Origin: Ascaphus truei
Taxonomy: Eukaryota > Chordata > Amphibia > Anura > Ascaphidae
Length of the DNA: 64,000 nucleotides
Direction of reading: 5' to 3'
Assembly: GCA_036426205.1 (NCBI GenBank)
Contig: CM071579.1
Coordinates: 22,038,603-22,102,602 of the forward strand
The translations under genes were made by a program, and so were the position numbers. Shown here one piece after another: positions 12,185 through 23,704 of the stretch. Under the pieces are notes generated by a model that saw only the letters and a list, made by a program, of their open reading frames with translations, searched no databases and was not told the origin of the DNA. How positions within the stretch are numbered: the stretch's first letter is position 1; the number at the start of each line of letters is the position of its first letter.

Positions 12185-13635
12185 TAATAGCAGTTATTAG
12201 CATATAAAATGAATATATATCCCAAGGGTGCCCATTCTATGTCCACAGTGTCTCTCCATGTGTTGGATGAAGGTGTGTTAGAGGTGATGGATACTGCACT
12301 TGGGACGTGAACTAGGAATAGTCTCTTTCTACAATTAAATAAATCAACTTTAGTGGCATGATAGCAAAACATTTCAGGAATGCCAAAACAGGAATAACAG
12401 AGGGTAGGGTATCATTGTCACACAGTTCAGGAGTAACAGTTACACACATGGATGTGGGCTTCAGTGGGCGTCTCTCAGCCTGTGACAGGTCCTCTCTTTC
12501 TCCTTCTTCCAAATTTGATGTCACAGGGGACTGTGACACACTGTGTTTTAAGGTGCACACAGCGGTAAGTGTAAGTCAGAAAGAAACATATATATTTGTG
12601 CAGGCACTTGCATGATTTGCAAATAACAACACTTTATGCGAGCAGATGTCCCTGGAAGCAGCATGTCCCAACCAGAAGAAACACCCTGACTCCAATTTGT
12701 ATAACACACTTGGTTCAAGCTCTTCAGAAAATATCAGAGTTCAGTTATTGTTAAGGATGACCTTGCTTTTCTGGAGGACATAAAGTACAGTATTAGAAAT
12801 TAGCAATGGGAACCTATTACCTGATTACTGCAAAGGCTTTTATTTTATGCAAATCATATCAAGGACATGACAGTATTGGCCCAATGCTTAAGTCCTTTTC
12901 TACGGGGCTTTCTGTACTGTGTGTTAATGTGTAAAAGATGAGCCAGTCCTTCCAATAGAAAGGCTACAGACTGATGACCTGAGACATTATTAGTAATCTC
13001 CTCTAGATAGTCATAAATAAGTGTTTGACCTAATATCGTCATCTATCTGATTACAGAATCCCAAAGGATCTGCAGTTCACAGAATCATTTCCAAAGGGCC
13101 GTTCCAAAGACTGACTATGTTACAAAACAATGGATCTTCTCTTTGTTATGCTCGATTCCCAGGGCTACATTAAGAGGTGATAATGTCCCCAGGTCAACTG
13201 AACATAATGGGACCTTCTGTCTCATATCTCTTAAGTCTCCATCAATGATTGAATGTGTCCTACATTGTTAATATTTGTATTTATTTACATGTACCTGAAT
13301 ATTCTGCAGTGCAGATCCATGGGGAAGAGAGGCACTGTTGGAACATACAACATTTTACCAAGATCACATGTTCCTCCATCAGTGAAGGGATTGTTACTTT
13401 TATCAAATGAAGGAGTTTGTAACATAAGTATATTAATAATAAAAAAAAAGATTTGACAATAGAATATAAGACCCCTTCAATGTGAGATAGACAGGCAAAT
13501 TATTGGGGGGAAATGGGAGGCACCGATCAGATTTCTATCTTTTTATATAGTACACCAAGCAGGAACCAATTGTAAAAATATGACAAAAGGAAGCCACCAC
13601 CTTAACATTATCTAATATTTGGCTAATACAGATAG
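12185..13635. other. No gene recognised
   Basis: No supported coding region or clear repeat. The complementary frames near 12312-12615 overlap on both strands and have no recognisable domain. Confidence 0.4.
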
Positions 13636-13639
13636 AAGT

Positions 13640-14113
13640 ACAAAATGAAGTTAAATAATGCACCTGGTCCTGCTGGCATTCCCCCAAGTATTCTTCGGAG
13701 CTTAGTTCAGTTATAGCCCGACTGTTCTATTTCATATTCAAGGTCTCCATTTCCACAAGCTCAGTACTACAAGATTAGTGTAAAGCAGATGTGATGCTTA
13801 TATTTAAAGAGGGAGCTAGATCACAACCAGGGGATTACAGACTTTGAATAACAAAATGCTAAGTAATAGTTAGCATGGATTTATGAGGGACAGGTCGTGC
13901 CAAGTTAATACTATTAGTATTTTTTAGGTGGTAAGTAAGAATGCAGTTGATGCACCCCATATACATTTGGCAAAGGCTTTTGAGACAGTTAAACATAATT
14001 GGCAAATGTTTCACGTTTTTTTTTTGTTTGTCTCTTGATCAATGTAAATACGAATATAGAAGGAATATCTGCCAACTAAATTTAACATAGGTTACATTTA
14101 AAGCAGCAGTCCA
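13640..14113 (+). mobile_element. CR1-like LINE, reverse-transcriptase remnant
   Basis: In broken frames the plus strand shows a reverse-transcriptase series: an 'NNAPGPAGIP' segment near 13653, then 'IFKEGARSQPGDYR', 'HGFMRDRSCQ' and an 'AFETVKHN' block near 13980. This is the usual order in CR1/L2-type ORF2. Stops and frameshifts make it a fossil. A TTAA MITE interrupts it at 14114, and the 3' tail resumes at 14593. Confidence 0.7.
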
Positions 14114-14592
14114 AGCTGCCGTTTCTTTATTTTTAATTTTATTTATTTTCCCTTTAATATGTGCGGCAATACAATCCACACAATGATAAGTAATTAGCTA
14201 AATTGCCGATCGATCCGTTCTCCTGTGATCGATCAGTAAGATGCTGCTTGGGGATTCACTGAAGGACTATCTGAGCAGCAGAAGAGGACCAAAGATGCAA
14301 AGTTCTGTGGGGAGGATCATGGGACCAGGCAGTCACTAGATACAATTGGTGCACTGCTAGAGAGAGGGCAGGGCTCAAAAATGGGTGTGCCACAGCCTGT
14401 TTCAGAAAAGGAAGGGGATGAGACATTGTAAATGGTTGCTATAGAAACAAAAATGCTTGTTGCATTAGAATACATTAAAAATGTAATTCATAGTTGTATA
14501 AAAAAAATGCTACAAGTATTATCTCATAGTATAGAACGGATTTATTAAATATAAACACACATGAAGGATATTGTTTGGTCTGCAGCTTAAAC
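14114..14592 (+). mobile_element. TTAA-flanked MITE, copy 1
   Basis: It begins TTAAAGCAGCAGTCCAAGC and ends GGTCTGCAGCTTAA, with TTAA at both tips, the target of piggyBac and Kolobok elements. The interior matches the inverted copy at 14808 ('AGATACAATTGGTGCACTGC'). It sits inside a CR1-like LINE and is therefore younger. No transposase is present. Confidence 0.75.
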
Positions 14593-14660
14593 ATAATGGA
14601 GATGTGTCTTTTTTTAACCTCATCTACTACGTAACTATGTAACTACTGTATATAGAAGAT
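14593..14660 (+). mobile_element. CR1-like LINE 3' tail
   Basis: The sequence ends with 'AACCTCATCTACTACG' followed by TAACTATG-type short repeats, the form of the microsatellite-like 3' ends of CR1-clade LINEs. It continues the LINE fragment that stops at 14113, across the MITE. Confidence 0.65.
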
Positions 14661-14807
14661 GATAAAATATATAAATGTGTGAGCCTATATAAGACTGTTT
14701 AGGAGGTTTACACTTTTAACTCAACATAAAAACAGTATTTGAGTGTGATGAAAATATTGATGGCATCACAGTGAATTAGGAGTTATGCCGGGGTCATAGA
14801 CAAATGC

Positions 14808-15247
14808 TTAAAGCAGCAGTCCAAGCAATATCCTACATGTGTTTCTTTTTTTCTTTTTTTAAATAAATCAGTTCTGTACTATGAGAAAATACTTTTTTTT
14901 AATGTTTCTAATGTATCAAGCATTTCCAAAGTGACAGCCCCCTTCCCCTTCTGATAGGCTCTGGCTCTTGAGCCCCGCCCTCTCTCTAGCAGTGCACCAA
15001 TTGTATCTAGTAACTGCCCAGTCACATAATATTGCTGGACTACTTTGCCCACAATGCTGTGCAAGAACTGAATTAAATAACCCTGAGCAAGCGATCGATT
15101 ACAGGAGAACGGATCGATCTGCAGCTTAGCTACTCACTTGTCAGTCTGCAGATTGTATTGATGCACATACTGTATTGAATGGGCAAAATATATATAGAAT
15201 ATATATATATATTTTAAAATGGCAGCTTGAACAGCAGCTTTAAAAGA
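14808..15247 (-). mobile_element. TTAA-flanked MITE, copy 2 (inverted)
   Basis: It runs from TTAAAGCAGCAGTCCAAGC to GAACAGCAGCTTTAA and is the reverse complement of copy 1 over most of its length. It carries a CGATCGATTACAGGAGAACG block and a short TA repeat. Two opposed copies 216 bp apart could form a composite inverted structure. It encodes nothing. Confidence 0.8.
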
Positions 15248-15821
15248 GACGCAAATGCAAACATTTTTTGACATTTTGCTGAAGTTTACCAAACACAATG
15301 TATTAAAGCTTTTCCTGACATATTTTTTCTCTGCCCCAGTTCTCAATTACAGCAAATGCGTTAAAAAAGGTGTGTATGATGCAGATATGGAGACCTTCCA
15401 CCAATACAAGAATTAAAAGGAAATTTAGAGAAAATACAGTAAAGGACAAGGTTTGTTTTGCTTGAGATGCAAATGTAGATGATTTCTACTGCCAAGTGTT
15501 AGATACAGATGTTCAGTATTCTAAAAAGAATCAAACATTTCTTTAGTTGTTCAAATTTACAATCAGGATGATAAATGAAATCAAGATTGGAGATGTGCAA
15601 ATGTCTTCACAATTATCTCTGGTCACCTGACCCCAGCTGTGCAAATGTCTTCAAATGTGCTCACAACATTTTTTTTGTGAAGAAAAAATGTCAAATTTCA
15701 CCTGGTTTGGGAGCCTCGCCCTAGCCAAGACAGTTACAAGTAAAAAGAATGAGCAGGCTCCTTAATGAGACTGTTACAACTCCCACCGTGTTGTTTATTA
15801 GGATCTCTGCATCATGTAAGC

Positions 15822-16129
15822 CAGGGAAGCGCAAACTTTTCCTGCTGAGCCCCCCTGTCTGGCCTGCTCCGGATTCGCCCCCCCCCCCCCTCTCCTACCT
15901 GCAGCCGTGTCAGATGACGCTCCGGGGTCACGTGACGTCAGGCATCATTTGACGCAGCGTTGTCACGGAGATGCGTCACAACGTAAGTTTTCTTGTTGCA
16001 GAGGCCTCACGCGATCCCACTGCATTTAATTTAAATGCCTGGGGGAAGAGCGCGGGACCTCTGCAACTGCCCCAGACAAACCTACCACCCCCCCCAAAGG
16101 GGCGCGCCCCACCAGTTTGCGCACCCCTG
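15822..16129 (+). mobile_element. hAT1 MITE, complete copy with TSD
   Basis: The terminal inverted repeats are CAGGGAAGCGCAAACTTTTC and the inverse of CCAGTTTGCGCACCCCTG. The flanks ATGTAAGC (15814-15821) and ATGTAAGT (16130-16137) match at 7 of 8 positions, the expected 8-bp hAT duplication. This is the reference copy for the fragments at 4285, 8908, 23550 and 36414. Long C runs and CpG-rich words give it high GC. Confidence 0.9.
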
Positions 16130-16137
16130 ATGTAAGT

Positions 16138-17168
16138 AGTTAAATATTGAACGCAGTGGTAATTTAGATGGTACGAAAATAATGCATGCAGTGCCACCCC
16201 AAGTTTAGCTTCCAACCAAGGCGGCACATTTCCATGTGCTAAAATAGTTGTCCATGTCTAAAATATCACTAATTTACTTTGTTGTTAAATGTTTACATTT
16301 ATACAAAGGAATATGTAAATATTGAGTCAAATTCCCTTGAAAAATAGCTATTTATATTCCTTGTGAATAAGAATGAAACAATGGATTCTTAATGACTTTC
16401 ACATCTCTAATTGTAAGCTGCTCAGTTAGCTGGTATTCTCGTCATTACATCGTTTACAAGGATTCTGTTATTTCATCAGCTTCTTACGTATCTTTATTTA
16501 AAAGGAAAAAGAGGAATTGGAGAACCATACATCTAATTTATTATTAAATTACTTAATTGCACTGTTCATGGCTAAAACCCCCCACATATAATGTGTTGGA
16601 ACACAATCTGCATAGAGATGATGATGAAAACTGGTCTCTTAAGTGAATCCTACACGGACAGGAGCCCATCCATTGATCAATAAACCAATACTGAATTTTC
16701 TTAGTGAGGCTAAGCTCCATTTTCTATATTGTGAGAATTTGTTAGGTAAGTTTAATACATGTCAACAATGCATTCAAGGCTACTCTCCATACTGAGTTAC
16801 GGTAGAAGGGATGTTGCATTCATGCCCATTAGGAGCAACATGCCCTCTAATGCTACACCCTGGTGAACCATGGCCAGAATAAGCTGTTACATTCAGCATG
16901 TATACTATGTAGTATTTATATTGTTGAAGCATCAAGGTATAGTGCATAATTTTGGTTGCAGTAGTATTCGTTGCCATATGGGGACTGGCGATTGAGCAAT
17001 AGCAGAAGTAATGGGAGTCGGATGATATATATGTGTTAACACTATATATCAACCTCTACATTTACTAGCTGCCCTTGGTTTGCTCCTAAATTAAGCTGAT
17101 CATAAACCTGTCTGTCTTTGGAACCTGTGTCCAATGCACAAGCTAAAAGAAAGTCAATGGAAAAAATA
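16138..17168. other. No gene recognised
   Basis: Unremarkable AT-rich sequence without a supported frame or a repeat I can name. Confidence 0.4.
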
Positions 17169-17397
17169 TGAGTGCTCATTTGAATGGCATTACCCATAGT
17201 TCCTGGCTGCAGTGGAAGTAATGCATTACCCATAGTTCCTGGCTGCAGTGGAAGTAATGTATGCTGGGTGATTGATTATAGGGTAGTGCAGGTTTGTGGA
17301 CCTGCCTGAGGCATGTTAATGTGCTCAAACGTATTCTTTCTCCTTATTGTACTCTGTACGGTGGGGTGTTTTTGTCACCCTATTACTCACCATAACT
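17169..17397 (+). repeat. Family A repeat, 3' half, with tandem duplication
   Basis: It matches the distal half of the family A copy at 24611 ('GTGCTCATTTG', 'GGCTGCAGTGGAAG', 'GACCTGCCTGAGGCATG'). A 36-bp segment containing 'CCATAGTTCCTGGCTGCAG' is duplicated in tandem at about 17187-17258. The half that would carry the hammerhead-like motif is absent. Confidence 0.7.
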
Positions 17398-17459
17398 TGT
17401 TTGTGTACTTACTGTAGTGTCATGTAACCAAGACCAGTTGCATAATATAGAAGCCATCA

Positions 17460-18595
17460 ATCACTCTTACACAGATGAGACCTGCTGGCCATGCACGGCT
17501 TTGACCCAGGCATTACTGTCATAGCTGTATTAGACAACAGCTGGTCACTGTTTCTCTTCGGAGGGAAAACAACAGGGTGATTAGGCTCTGGCCGAAAACC
17601 AAAAGACTTGGACTTTTTTGTGGGCCTTCTGGCCAGAGGGAGGAAGAGAAGGACGTTCCGAATCCTGGTGGAGGAAGACACCGAAGACCTAGGTTTAACA
17701 CAGCAGTTTGAATGGGACTGCAGGGACCCCCTGTTGTGTTAATCCGATGGGCCATTAGGAATCTCACAGAAATGTTGAGGCATTTACAGTGAGATTGCCC
17801 CAGATTTTCCTAGGCAGGTGATCTAATACTGGTGACTGCATCTGTAGGTTATATAATACTTCTTTACTGTGATTCCACAGTATGGCAAAGAGAATAATAA
17901 GCAACACAGCAATAACACAGTAACAGTACAATAATATGGGTGCTTGTCTTCCCCCAATACTTAGGGTACCCTGGGCACCTGGAACCCTGTGTCCATCAGA
18001 GCCATCCTTGTCTAAAGAGTATATGTGAGGGCAGTGCTACCCTTGCGTATCGTTGCTGCACGTCTACCTTCCTGGTACAGGCCTGTAACCAGGAGATGCA
18101 TCCTGGTCCCACGCTGCGGGGTCTCCAACACCAAGCCCCTCACGCCTCACGTCCGGGCTGCCACGCGGTGTTGCCTTCAGCCAAAGTAACTCACGCACAG
18201 TCTGTTGTCCTGCTCTGCTGAGGTATCTTGCTACAGGGTAATCCCTATGCTGTTGGCGATCCCTCACATACTTAGGTACAGTGAAGGGACTGCCTGGGGC
18301 CTAGAGGTAAAGTTCTGGCCTAGTCCAGGAAGCTGACTGCTCCCTGGACACTACCTCCTCTTTCCACGGCTCTGTCAGGACTGCCTCGCTGCCTCCAGTC
18401 CCGTGGAGGAAATCCTGGTCTCTAGCACCTCCCCTTCTGGTGGCGCAAACCACAACATGGCCACCACCACACTACACACAGTCCCCTAATACATGAGGTG
18501 CCAACCTCAAGATAGCCACCCGCAACATTCTCCGATCCTCCCGAGCCACTGAACCGGCTCCCTACGGAGGTAAGTGGAAGTACCCTGCTACACAT
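17460..18595 (-). repeat. Possible LTR-like or spacer block, minus strand
   Basis: A GC-richer block whose minus strand begins TGTAGCAGGGTACTTCC near 18595. Frames such as the one near 17457-17681 lack any domain I know. The texture is that of an LTR plus leader of a retrotransposon, but no polymerase, primer-binding site or second LTR is visible. It may be something else. Confidence 0.2.
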
Positions 18596-19735
18596 ATATA
18601 AAAAATATTGCCAATAATGGGTGAATGCTTTCACATTATTGCTGCTCCGATGTTTTGTGCTAATTGATACTGTTGCTTTAATCCCTAATACAACGTCTGA
18701 GTTATTACATTATTTCTTGCATGTAATTATCTTTTTCTCCTAACTGTATCTGAAACCAGTAAACGTATCTCATTACAGTAACAAATATAATTCTTGTTCC
18801 ATTGTCCTAAGGAGAAAGCACAGCTTGGATGATGATAAATGTAATTAATGGTTTCACTCTACAGACACCCTGCCCACAGCTCTCATTATCTTTTAATCAT
18901 GGCAACACCTTACTATTCCTGCTCTTTGTAGGATCCCACTATTGTTGTTAGTTGTGAGCCGTTCGGGTTGTTAAATATTACAACGGGAGCCTGTAATCAT
19001 TTTCAGAAATATATGTAGCCGGTGCTGAAGGGATAAATTAATCTTTTTTGTAGATTAATGTTAATGTCAAGTGTATTTCTTTCCTTAGGAACTATTTTAA
19101 TGGCCTTGTCGGTTGGTAATCCATGAGCAGATCACTTTCCCCAACATTATCTCAACAGTCCATTCAGCTGTAACAAGCAAACAGAAGCATGGGCTAATAA
19201 CATTTGCATTGATTGGATGTGAAACTCGTAAAGGACAGAAGAGGAAGTATTCTATTGGGTTTATTTACCCAGGGAAGAAGCGTGTGCAGTCTCCAAAATC
19301 ACATAATCTGGGAGTATTTATATATTTACGTGCTCTATTTGACCCATTTCTGAGCCATGCAATAAAACTGCATCTTTATTTAGAATGGGCAGGTTGTAAA
19401 TCCGGCACTTACAAACTTAGGGGGGTTCGGATTTCCCAAACCTGAGCTGCCTAAAACATTTGTGGTTCATCTAAAGCTGAAACGCGAGTTCATAATTAAA
19501 ATCCGAAACCGGGACCAAACCGAACCAAAACACATTTCTGCCTCGAATTTGTATTCAGGCTTCTGCATCCCACATCTGATCCCCTGATTCACCCCTGTGG
19601 TTTAAGGAGGGCAGAGGTCAGTGAGGGGAGTAGGGACACTCCAATTCTGTCTCCCCTCAAACCCCCCCTCCCATGGGTTGCTATCGTCTCTGTTGCAGAT
19701 GGGCCACATGGGTGTGTGTCATGCTTCCTGGTATA
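18596..19735. other. No gene recognised
   Basis: AT-rich, low-repeat sequence. The block 18630-18900 is free of recognised repeats and could be old unique DNA. A short stretch near 19400-19570 rich in 'CCGAA' words may be a decayed MITE. Confidence 0.35.
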
Positions 19736-19738
19736 GAC

Positions 19739-19858
19739 CCACCTCCTCTGCTGATTAGATCCCTGTGTCAGTGTCAGGCCCCACCTCCTCTGCTGATAAG
19801 ATCACTGTGTCAGTGTCAGGCCCCACCTCCTCTGCTGATTGGATCTCTGTCAGGGGTC
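19739..19858 (+). repeat. 42-bp tandem repeat, three units
   Basis: Three near-identical units beginning CACCTCCTCTGCTGAT at about 19740, 19782 and 19824. A period divisible by three keeps a frame open through repeated 14-residue units, which explains the local open frame. Confidence 0.85.
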
Positions 19859-19979
19859 AGAGCACACACATGATGACTTGTAGTTGCAGTTAACCCCTGC
19901 AGAACCTAAAGCAGCAATGCAGAAGGTGCAGACACTGATCCTCACATCACACTGTGTATGTATAATATATATATATATG

Positions 19980-20339
19980 TTATGGTGGGTGAAAAGGTGA
20001 CTAAAAACCCTCCACCGTATAGCATATAACAATATTACTTGTGAGCACATTCACATGTCTTACACAGGTCTGCAAGCCTGCTTTTCACCATTATCTCCTT
20101 GCATACAGTGCTACCACTGTAGTAAGGGATTCTGGGAAATGACATGCAAATGAGCGCACAGTGCCACCTTTTGTCTCAAGACCACATTACAAGGTTAAAC
20201 CCTTAAGCCAATGCATGCTGCTTTAAACACAGCTTTTAAACATAGCCTGGTATGAGATGCAAAGCCAATAAACCCACTCACAGACAGACTGTTTCAACTT
20301 GTGGTCTCATCAGTGTGAGGTTGGTTGTACTGACTTTGC
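19980..20339 (-). repeat. Family A repeat, minus-strand copy
   Basis: The reverse complement aligns along its length with the copy at 24611-24925. It is bordered by a TA microsatellite at 19962-19978, and the env remnant starts directly beyond its other end. It contains the second hammerhead-like structure. The whole unit is about 360 bp and encodes no protein. Confidence 0.8.
20259..20339 (-). ncRNA. Hammerhead-ribozyme-like structure, family A copy 2
   Basis: On the minus strand CTGATGA (20313-20307) is followed by a short hairpin (GAC/GTT), GAAA (20295-20292), and a C...G mini-stem ending in GTC (20285-20283). Outside, CTCACA pairs with TGTGAG, AACC with GGTT, and GCAAAG with CTTTGC. These are the core residues, helix order and GUC cleavage triplet of a type I hammerhead with very short stem III. 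Activity is not shown; isolated stem III of this length is weak and may need a dimer. Confidence 0.45.
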
Positions 20340-20344
20340 AACTT

Positions 20345-20746
20345 GAGACATGAGTAGGTCACTTAACCAAGAACAGGTTCAGATCAGACTAATGGCCCTA
20401 CATAATGGAATGGCTCTAGACTATATTTTAGCCTCAAAGGGAGGTGTATGTATGTGCCCTAGTTAAAGAACAATGTTGTGCATTTATTCAAGATTCAGGA
20501 TCCGCTGGGACTTGGTGGTTGGATTGGTTCACTGGGAGCGAAGCTAGAGAATGTTTTTTTATGTGTGTTTGTCCTACTCATTACTCTCTATGTATGTGTT
20601 ATGTGCAGCAAACTTTGATCCAGAAGTGCGTTGCACCCCCCACCGACGCTATGCCTCTTTTCGGTGATGAAGATGTCGGCAGTCCCCCAGAAGAAGAGAC
20701 TGAAGAAGACGTCAACTGGGCCAATATAATGGCTGGAACAGAATGA
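20345..20746 (+). pseudogene. Retroviral env transmembrane remnant
   Basis: The plus strand carries the end of a retroviral envelope transmembrane subunit. The CX6CC motif (C-ALVKEQ-CC) at 20453-20479 is typical of gammaretrovirus-like Env, preceded by the heptad/immunosuppressive-like region in another frame and followed by a degraded anchor and an acidic tail ending at a stop at 20744. A 4-bp tandem duplication just before CX6CC shifts the frame, and most of env, pol and gag are absent. A fossil, not a gene. Confidence 0.7.
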
Positions 20747-20890
20747 AGTCATGCACAATTGGACAACTTCTTGGTCCAGCAGGACTATGAAATGGTTAAC
20801 CGTTCCTTAAATAGACTGTCTCTTAAGAATAAGATGGGACTGAGAAGATTGGATATGAGGATATGAGGAAGGTGGGGGTTCACCCAGGGG

Positions 20891-21490
20891 TGTGAGTCAA
20901 CCACGAGGAAAGGATCACAAGTCAGCCATTTTGACCATAGCAACCATTTTGTCTGTTTTGCCATTCTGAGAAAATGCAGTATGAAAGATGCGTGCAAGCA
21001 GAATGTTTGAGCAGTTACTCCCAGTAGAAATTAGCCCCCCACCAATTCTCAGAAATAGCTAACCCTCAGGTTATGTGACGTATTGAGACGTAGGTCATTT
21101 CCCTTATCTGCAGAAATGTTTAATGTTACATATTATTGTTCTTTTAGAGAACAAAAGGAGGGCCTGAAAGGGTTAAAATAAAGGCCAGAATCTCCAACCT
21201 CCATCTTGTCATGAAACACCAGTCTGCTTGAACTTTTCCCTGAATTGAATGGTATATGAAAGCAGAAAAACGCGCATTGACATCAGAAGATCGGCGTGGG
21301 AAAGCGTTCGTGTCAGTGAGGGAGGCTCGCAACTGGGGAGCGCCAGGGCAACGAGAGGACCGGCTGCTAGGTCAGGGACACTCATACCAGCTCTCCCCCT
21401 CTGTTGTCGGCTCTGAGTGTCGTCACATGGACACATACTGTACAGTATCAAGGAATTACCGTTCTTGTGGATACATCTTTTGGGCTTAAA
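20891..21490 (+). repeat. Probable 3' LTR of the env-bearing retrovirus
   Basis: Downstream of the env remnant a purine-rich tract (about 20860-20878) precedes a TGTGAGTCAACC start. The block contains 'AGCCATTTTGACC'-type words common in retroviral U3, and AATAAA at 21177-21182. The right end and target duplication are not clear, so the boundaries are approximate. Confidence 0.5.
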
Positions 21491-22805
21491 CCACATCTTA
21501 CAGCTTCCGTATTTTAATTGTCATCCATTCTTTTTGTTTCTAAATGTCAAATTTAACAAGTGTTAGAAACAGGAAGAGATCAGCAGGTCCCTATTAGGGG
21601 GATAAAACCCACGAAAAAAAGGCATTTTCCCATATCAATTTGGCAGTGATAACGCAGTCGCAGAAGTTGCTCTTTGTTTAGTTTTTTTTTCCTTTCCTTT
21701 TTCTATGGTTAATCAGTTCCGGTTACAGATGTACAAAGGAATGTTAAACTGCCACATTGTATAGACCAAACGTTTATCAGTTTAGCTTTATATAAAAATA
21801 CAATTATAGAAGTCACATAAACCTGTAGGTGGGAAAAGAACCTCATGTTCTAACCAAGGGATAATGTCGACCATGGACGACTCTAACAAATGTTGGCAAT
21901 GTATATGCAAGATTTCCAATAAAAAGTATTAAACAAAAAATCAGGCATTTTAGTATTTTGGCATCCATTGCGCATTGAAATTAGGAGGTGTGATAGTCTT
22001 CAGTGTAAAATATTGACAGCTAGTATTAAAAATATATATATTTAAATTATTCTGTTCTCACAGTGAGACACAAATCTGGAACATGCTAGAGGTCTGAGAG
22101 ACAGTGATTAAATATACCGGCTTTATAAAGGAATGTCTTTGTTTAGCATGGCTTTTTACTGGTGTCGCTAAGCTTATTTCTAACTGCCACTGAAGCCGGA
22201 ATCAGTCTTCAAAGGCACTTAAGACAGGAATAAACCTTCGCTACATCTGAAGAATGGAAAAAAAAAAAAAAAGCAGTGAATAATGAGGCAATATTTGTGT
22301 TATTCCCCAAATCAAAAGAGAAAATTTGAAAGTATCAATAAAAAGGCACCCTGTGATGCTCAACCTTATTAATACCAAAGTGCTGACAGGCTGAATCAAT
22401 TAGTACACAGTTTCTATTTCATTTGAAAATGTGAAGAGGATAAGCTTCAAGCACCGAGAGTCAGAGGGAGAAAAGGAAACCCACTCCCAGGTAAAAGGTC
22501 TGTTTTAGGGGGGCAATCTCTGGAACCAGAGCTGAGAACCCCCACCCCAGATGTGTAAGTACCAAAAAATGGCAACATCATTTGCTCTCCTCCTCCTATA
22601 TGTAAATATGATTCACTTCATAGTGATACAGAGTATGTCTGCACACTTCCACTTGTTGCTCTGTTGACAGAAGTCATTGTGCCAGAAGCATTTGCAAAAT
22701 GTCTCCGGTGACTCAGGGGTTAGGAATGGGTTGCCACCTTGCTACTTGAAGTTCTATTTTCTCTCAGTAGAGGGTTCCTATCTATAGTGAGAAGGCATAT
22801 CTTAG
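21491..22805. other. No gene recognised
   Basis: No supported coding sequence. The block from 22130 to 22460 is AT-rich, non-repetitive to the eye and contains several ATTA/TAAT-type words; it is a candidate conserved non-coding stretch only by texture. A poly(A) run lies near 22258. Confidence 0.35.
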
Positions 22806-22810
22806 TACAG

Positions 22811-22938
22811 GAGTGCTGAACTCCAGTCCTCAAGCCCCCCCCCCCCACCCAAACAGGTCAGGTTTTCAGGATGTCCCAGCTTCAGCACAGGTGGCTCAAT
22901 CAGTGGCTCAGTCTGGCTGAGTCACTGATTGAGGCATC
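22811..22938 (+). mobile_element. hAT2 MITE, left part
   Basis: It carries 'GAACTCCAGTCCTCAAG', a C run, 'CAGGTCAGGTTTTCAGGAT' and 'CACAGGTGGCTCAATCAGTG', all hAT2 words. It stops where an LTR-like block begins, and no right half is recognisable beyond that block. Confidence 0.65.
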
Positions 22939-23513
22939 TGATGACGTCATTAGCGTGCAGCACGCATCTGTATCACATTAATAATATCAGCAGGAAGACT
23001 CCGCACACCTGCCTCCTGCAGTGGAAGTTCCTATCAGAACCTGCTCAGTGACACGCCTCCTGCTGTGATTCGTCACAGCTTCCTGTAAATACTCAGCAGA
23101 GCCAGAAGCTCATTGACTGAGCATAATCTGTGTTTGTGCGTGTGCCTCTCCACAGTCTGTTCTGTTCCAGCCTTGTCTGTCTTGCCCAGTTACCTGACCC
23201 TGCTTGCCTTCGGACTCCGCTCTTCTCCTATCCTGACCCAGCTTCGTTTGACCATCTGCTTCTCTCCAACCCTGACCTTGGCTTACTCCCGATGATCCGC
23301 ACCTCTCCAATCCTGACCTCGGCTAAAGCACCCTCAATGATCCGTACCCCTCCACTACTGACCGCAAGGATCACGACCATTCTCACCTCTACTACCTTGA
23401 CCCGGCTACCTCGACTACTCTACACTCCAGACGCGCTCACGCGGCTCTGGGTTGGCGTTATATATATTACCCCACCTCAGCAGCGTGGTCCCATCTTGTT
23501 TGTGGTGAGCACA
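22939..23513 (+). repeat. Solo-LTR-like block (GAGCACA end), plus strand
   Basis: It starts TGATGACGTC and ends TTTGTGGTGAGCACA, giving TG...CA tips. The flanks GCATC and CCATC agree at 4 of 5 positions. The right portion is homologous to the minus-strand block at 61822-62556. Imprecise pyrimidine-rich repeats of about 40-45 bp ('CCTGACCTCGGCT' type) account for the open frame at 23130-23537. It is probably a Ty3/gypsy-type LTR; no internal region is present. Confidence 0.5.
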
Positions 23514-23549
23514 CCATCACACCTATACAGGCTATGAACATTACCCTAT

Positions 23550-23704
23550 ATGCGCTACGTACATGGCAACGTGGCATAAAATGACGTCAGATCATGATGT
23601 CAGAAAACGCAGGAGAAAAGGTAAGGCGGTGGGGGGTGCGTGAACAGTGGGGGGGGGGGGGGAGCAGGCAGTGGGGCGCAGGTATAAAAGTTTGCTCAGC
23701 CCTG
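23550..23704 (+). mobile_element. hAT1 MITE, right-end fragment
   Basis: It shares 'GGCAACGTGGC', 'AAATGACGTCA', a G run and the end AAAGTTTGCTCAGCCCTG with hAT1. The left half is missing. Confidence 0.65.

Noticed and set aside
17457..17767. Minus-strand frames as host exons
   Set aside because: No known domain and no convincing splice signals; the region looks like retroelement or unique non-coding DNA.
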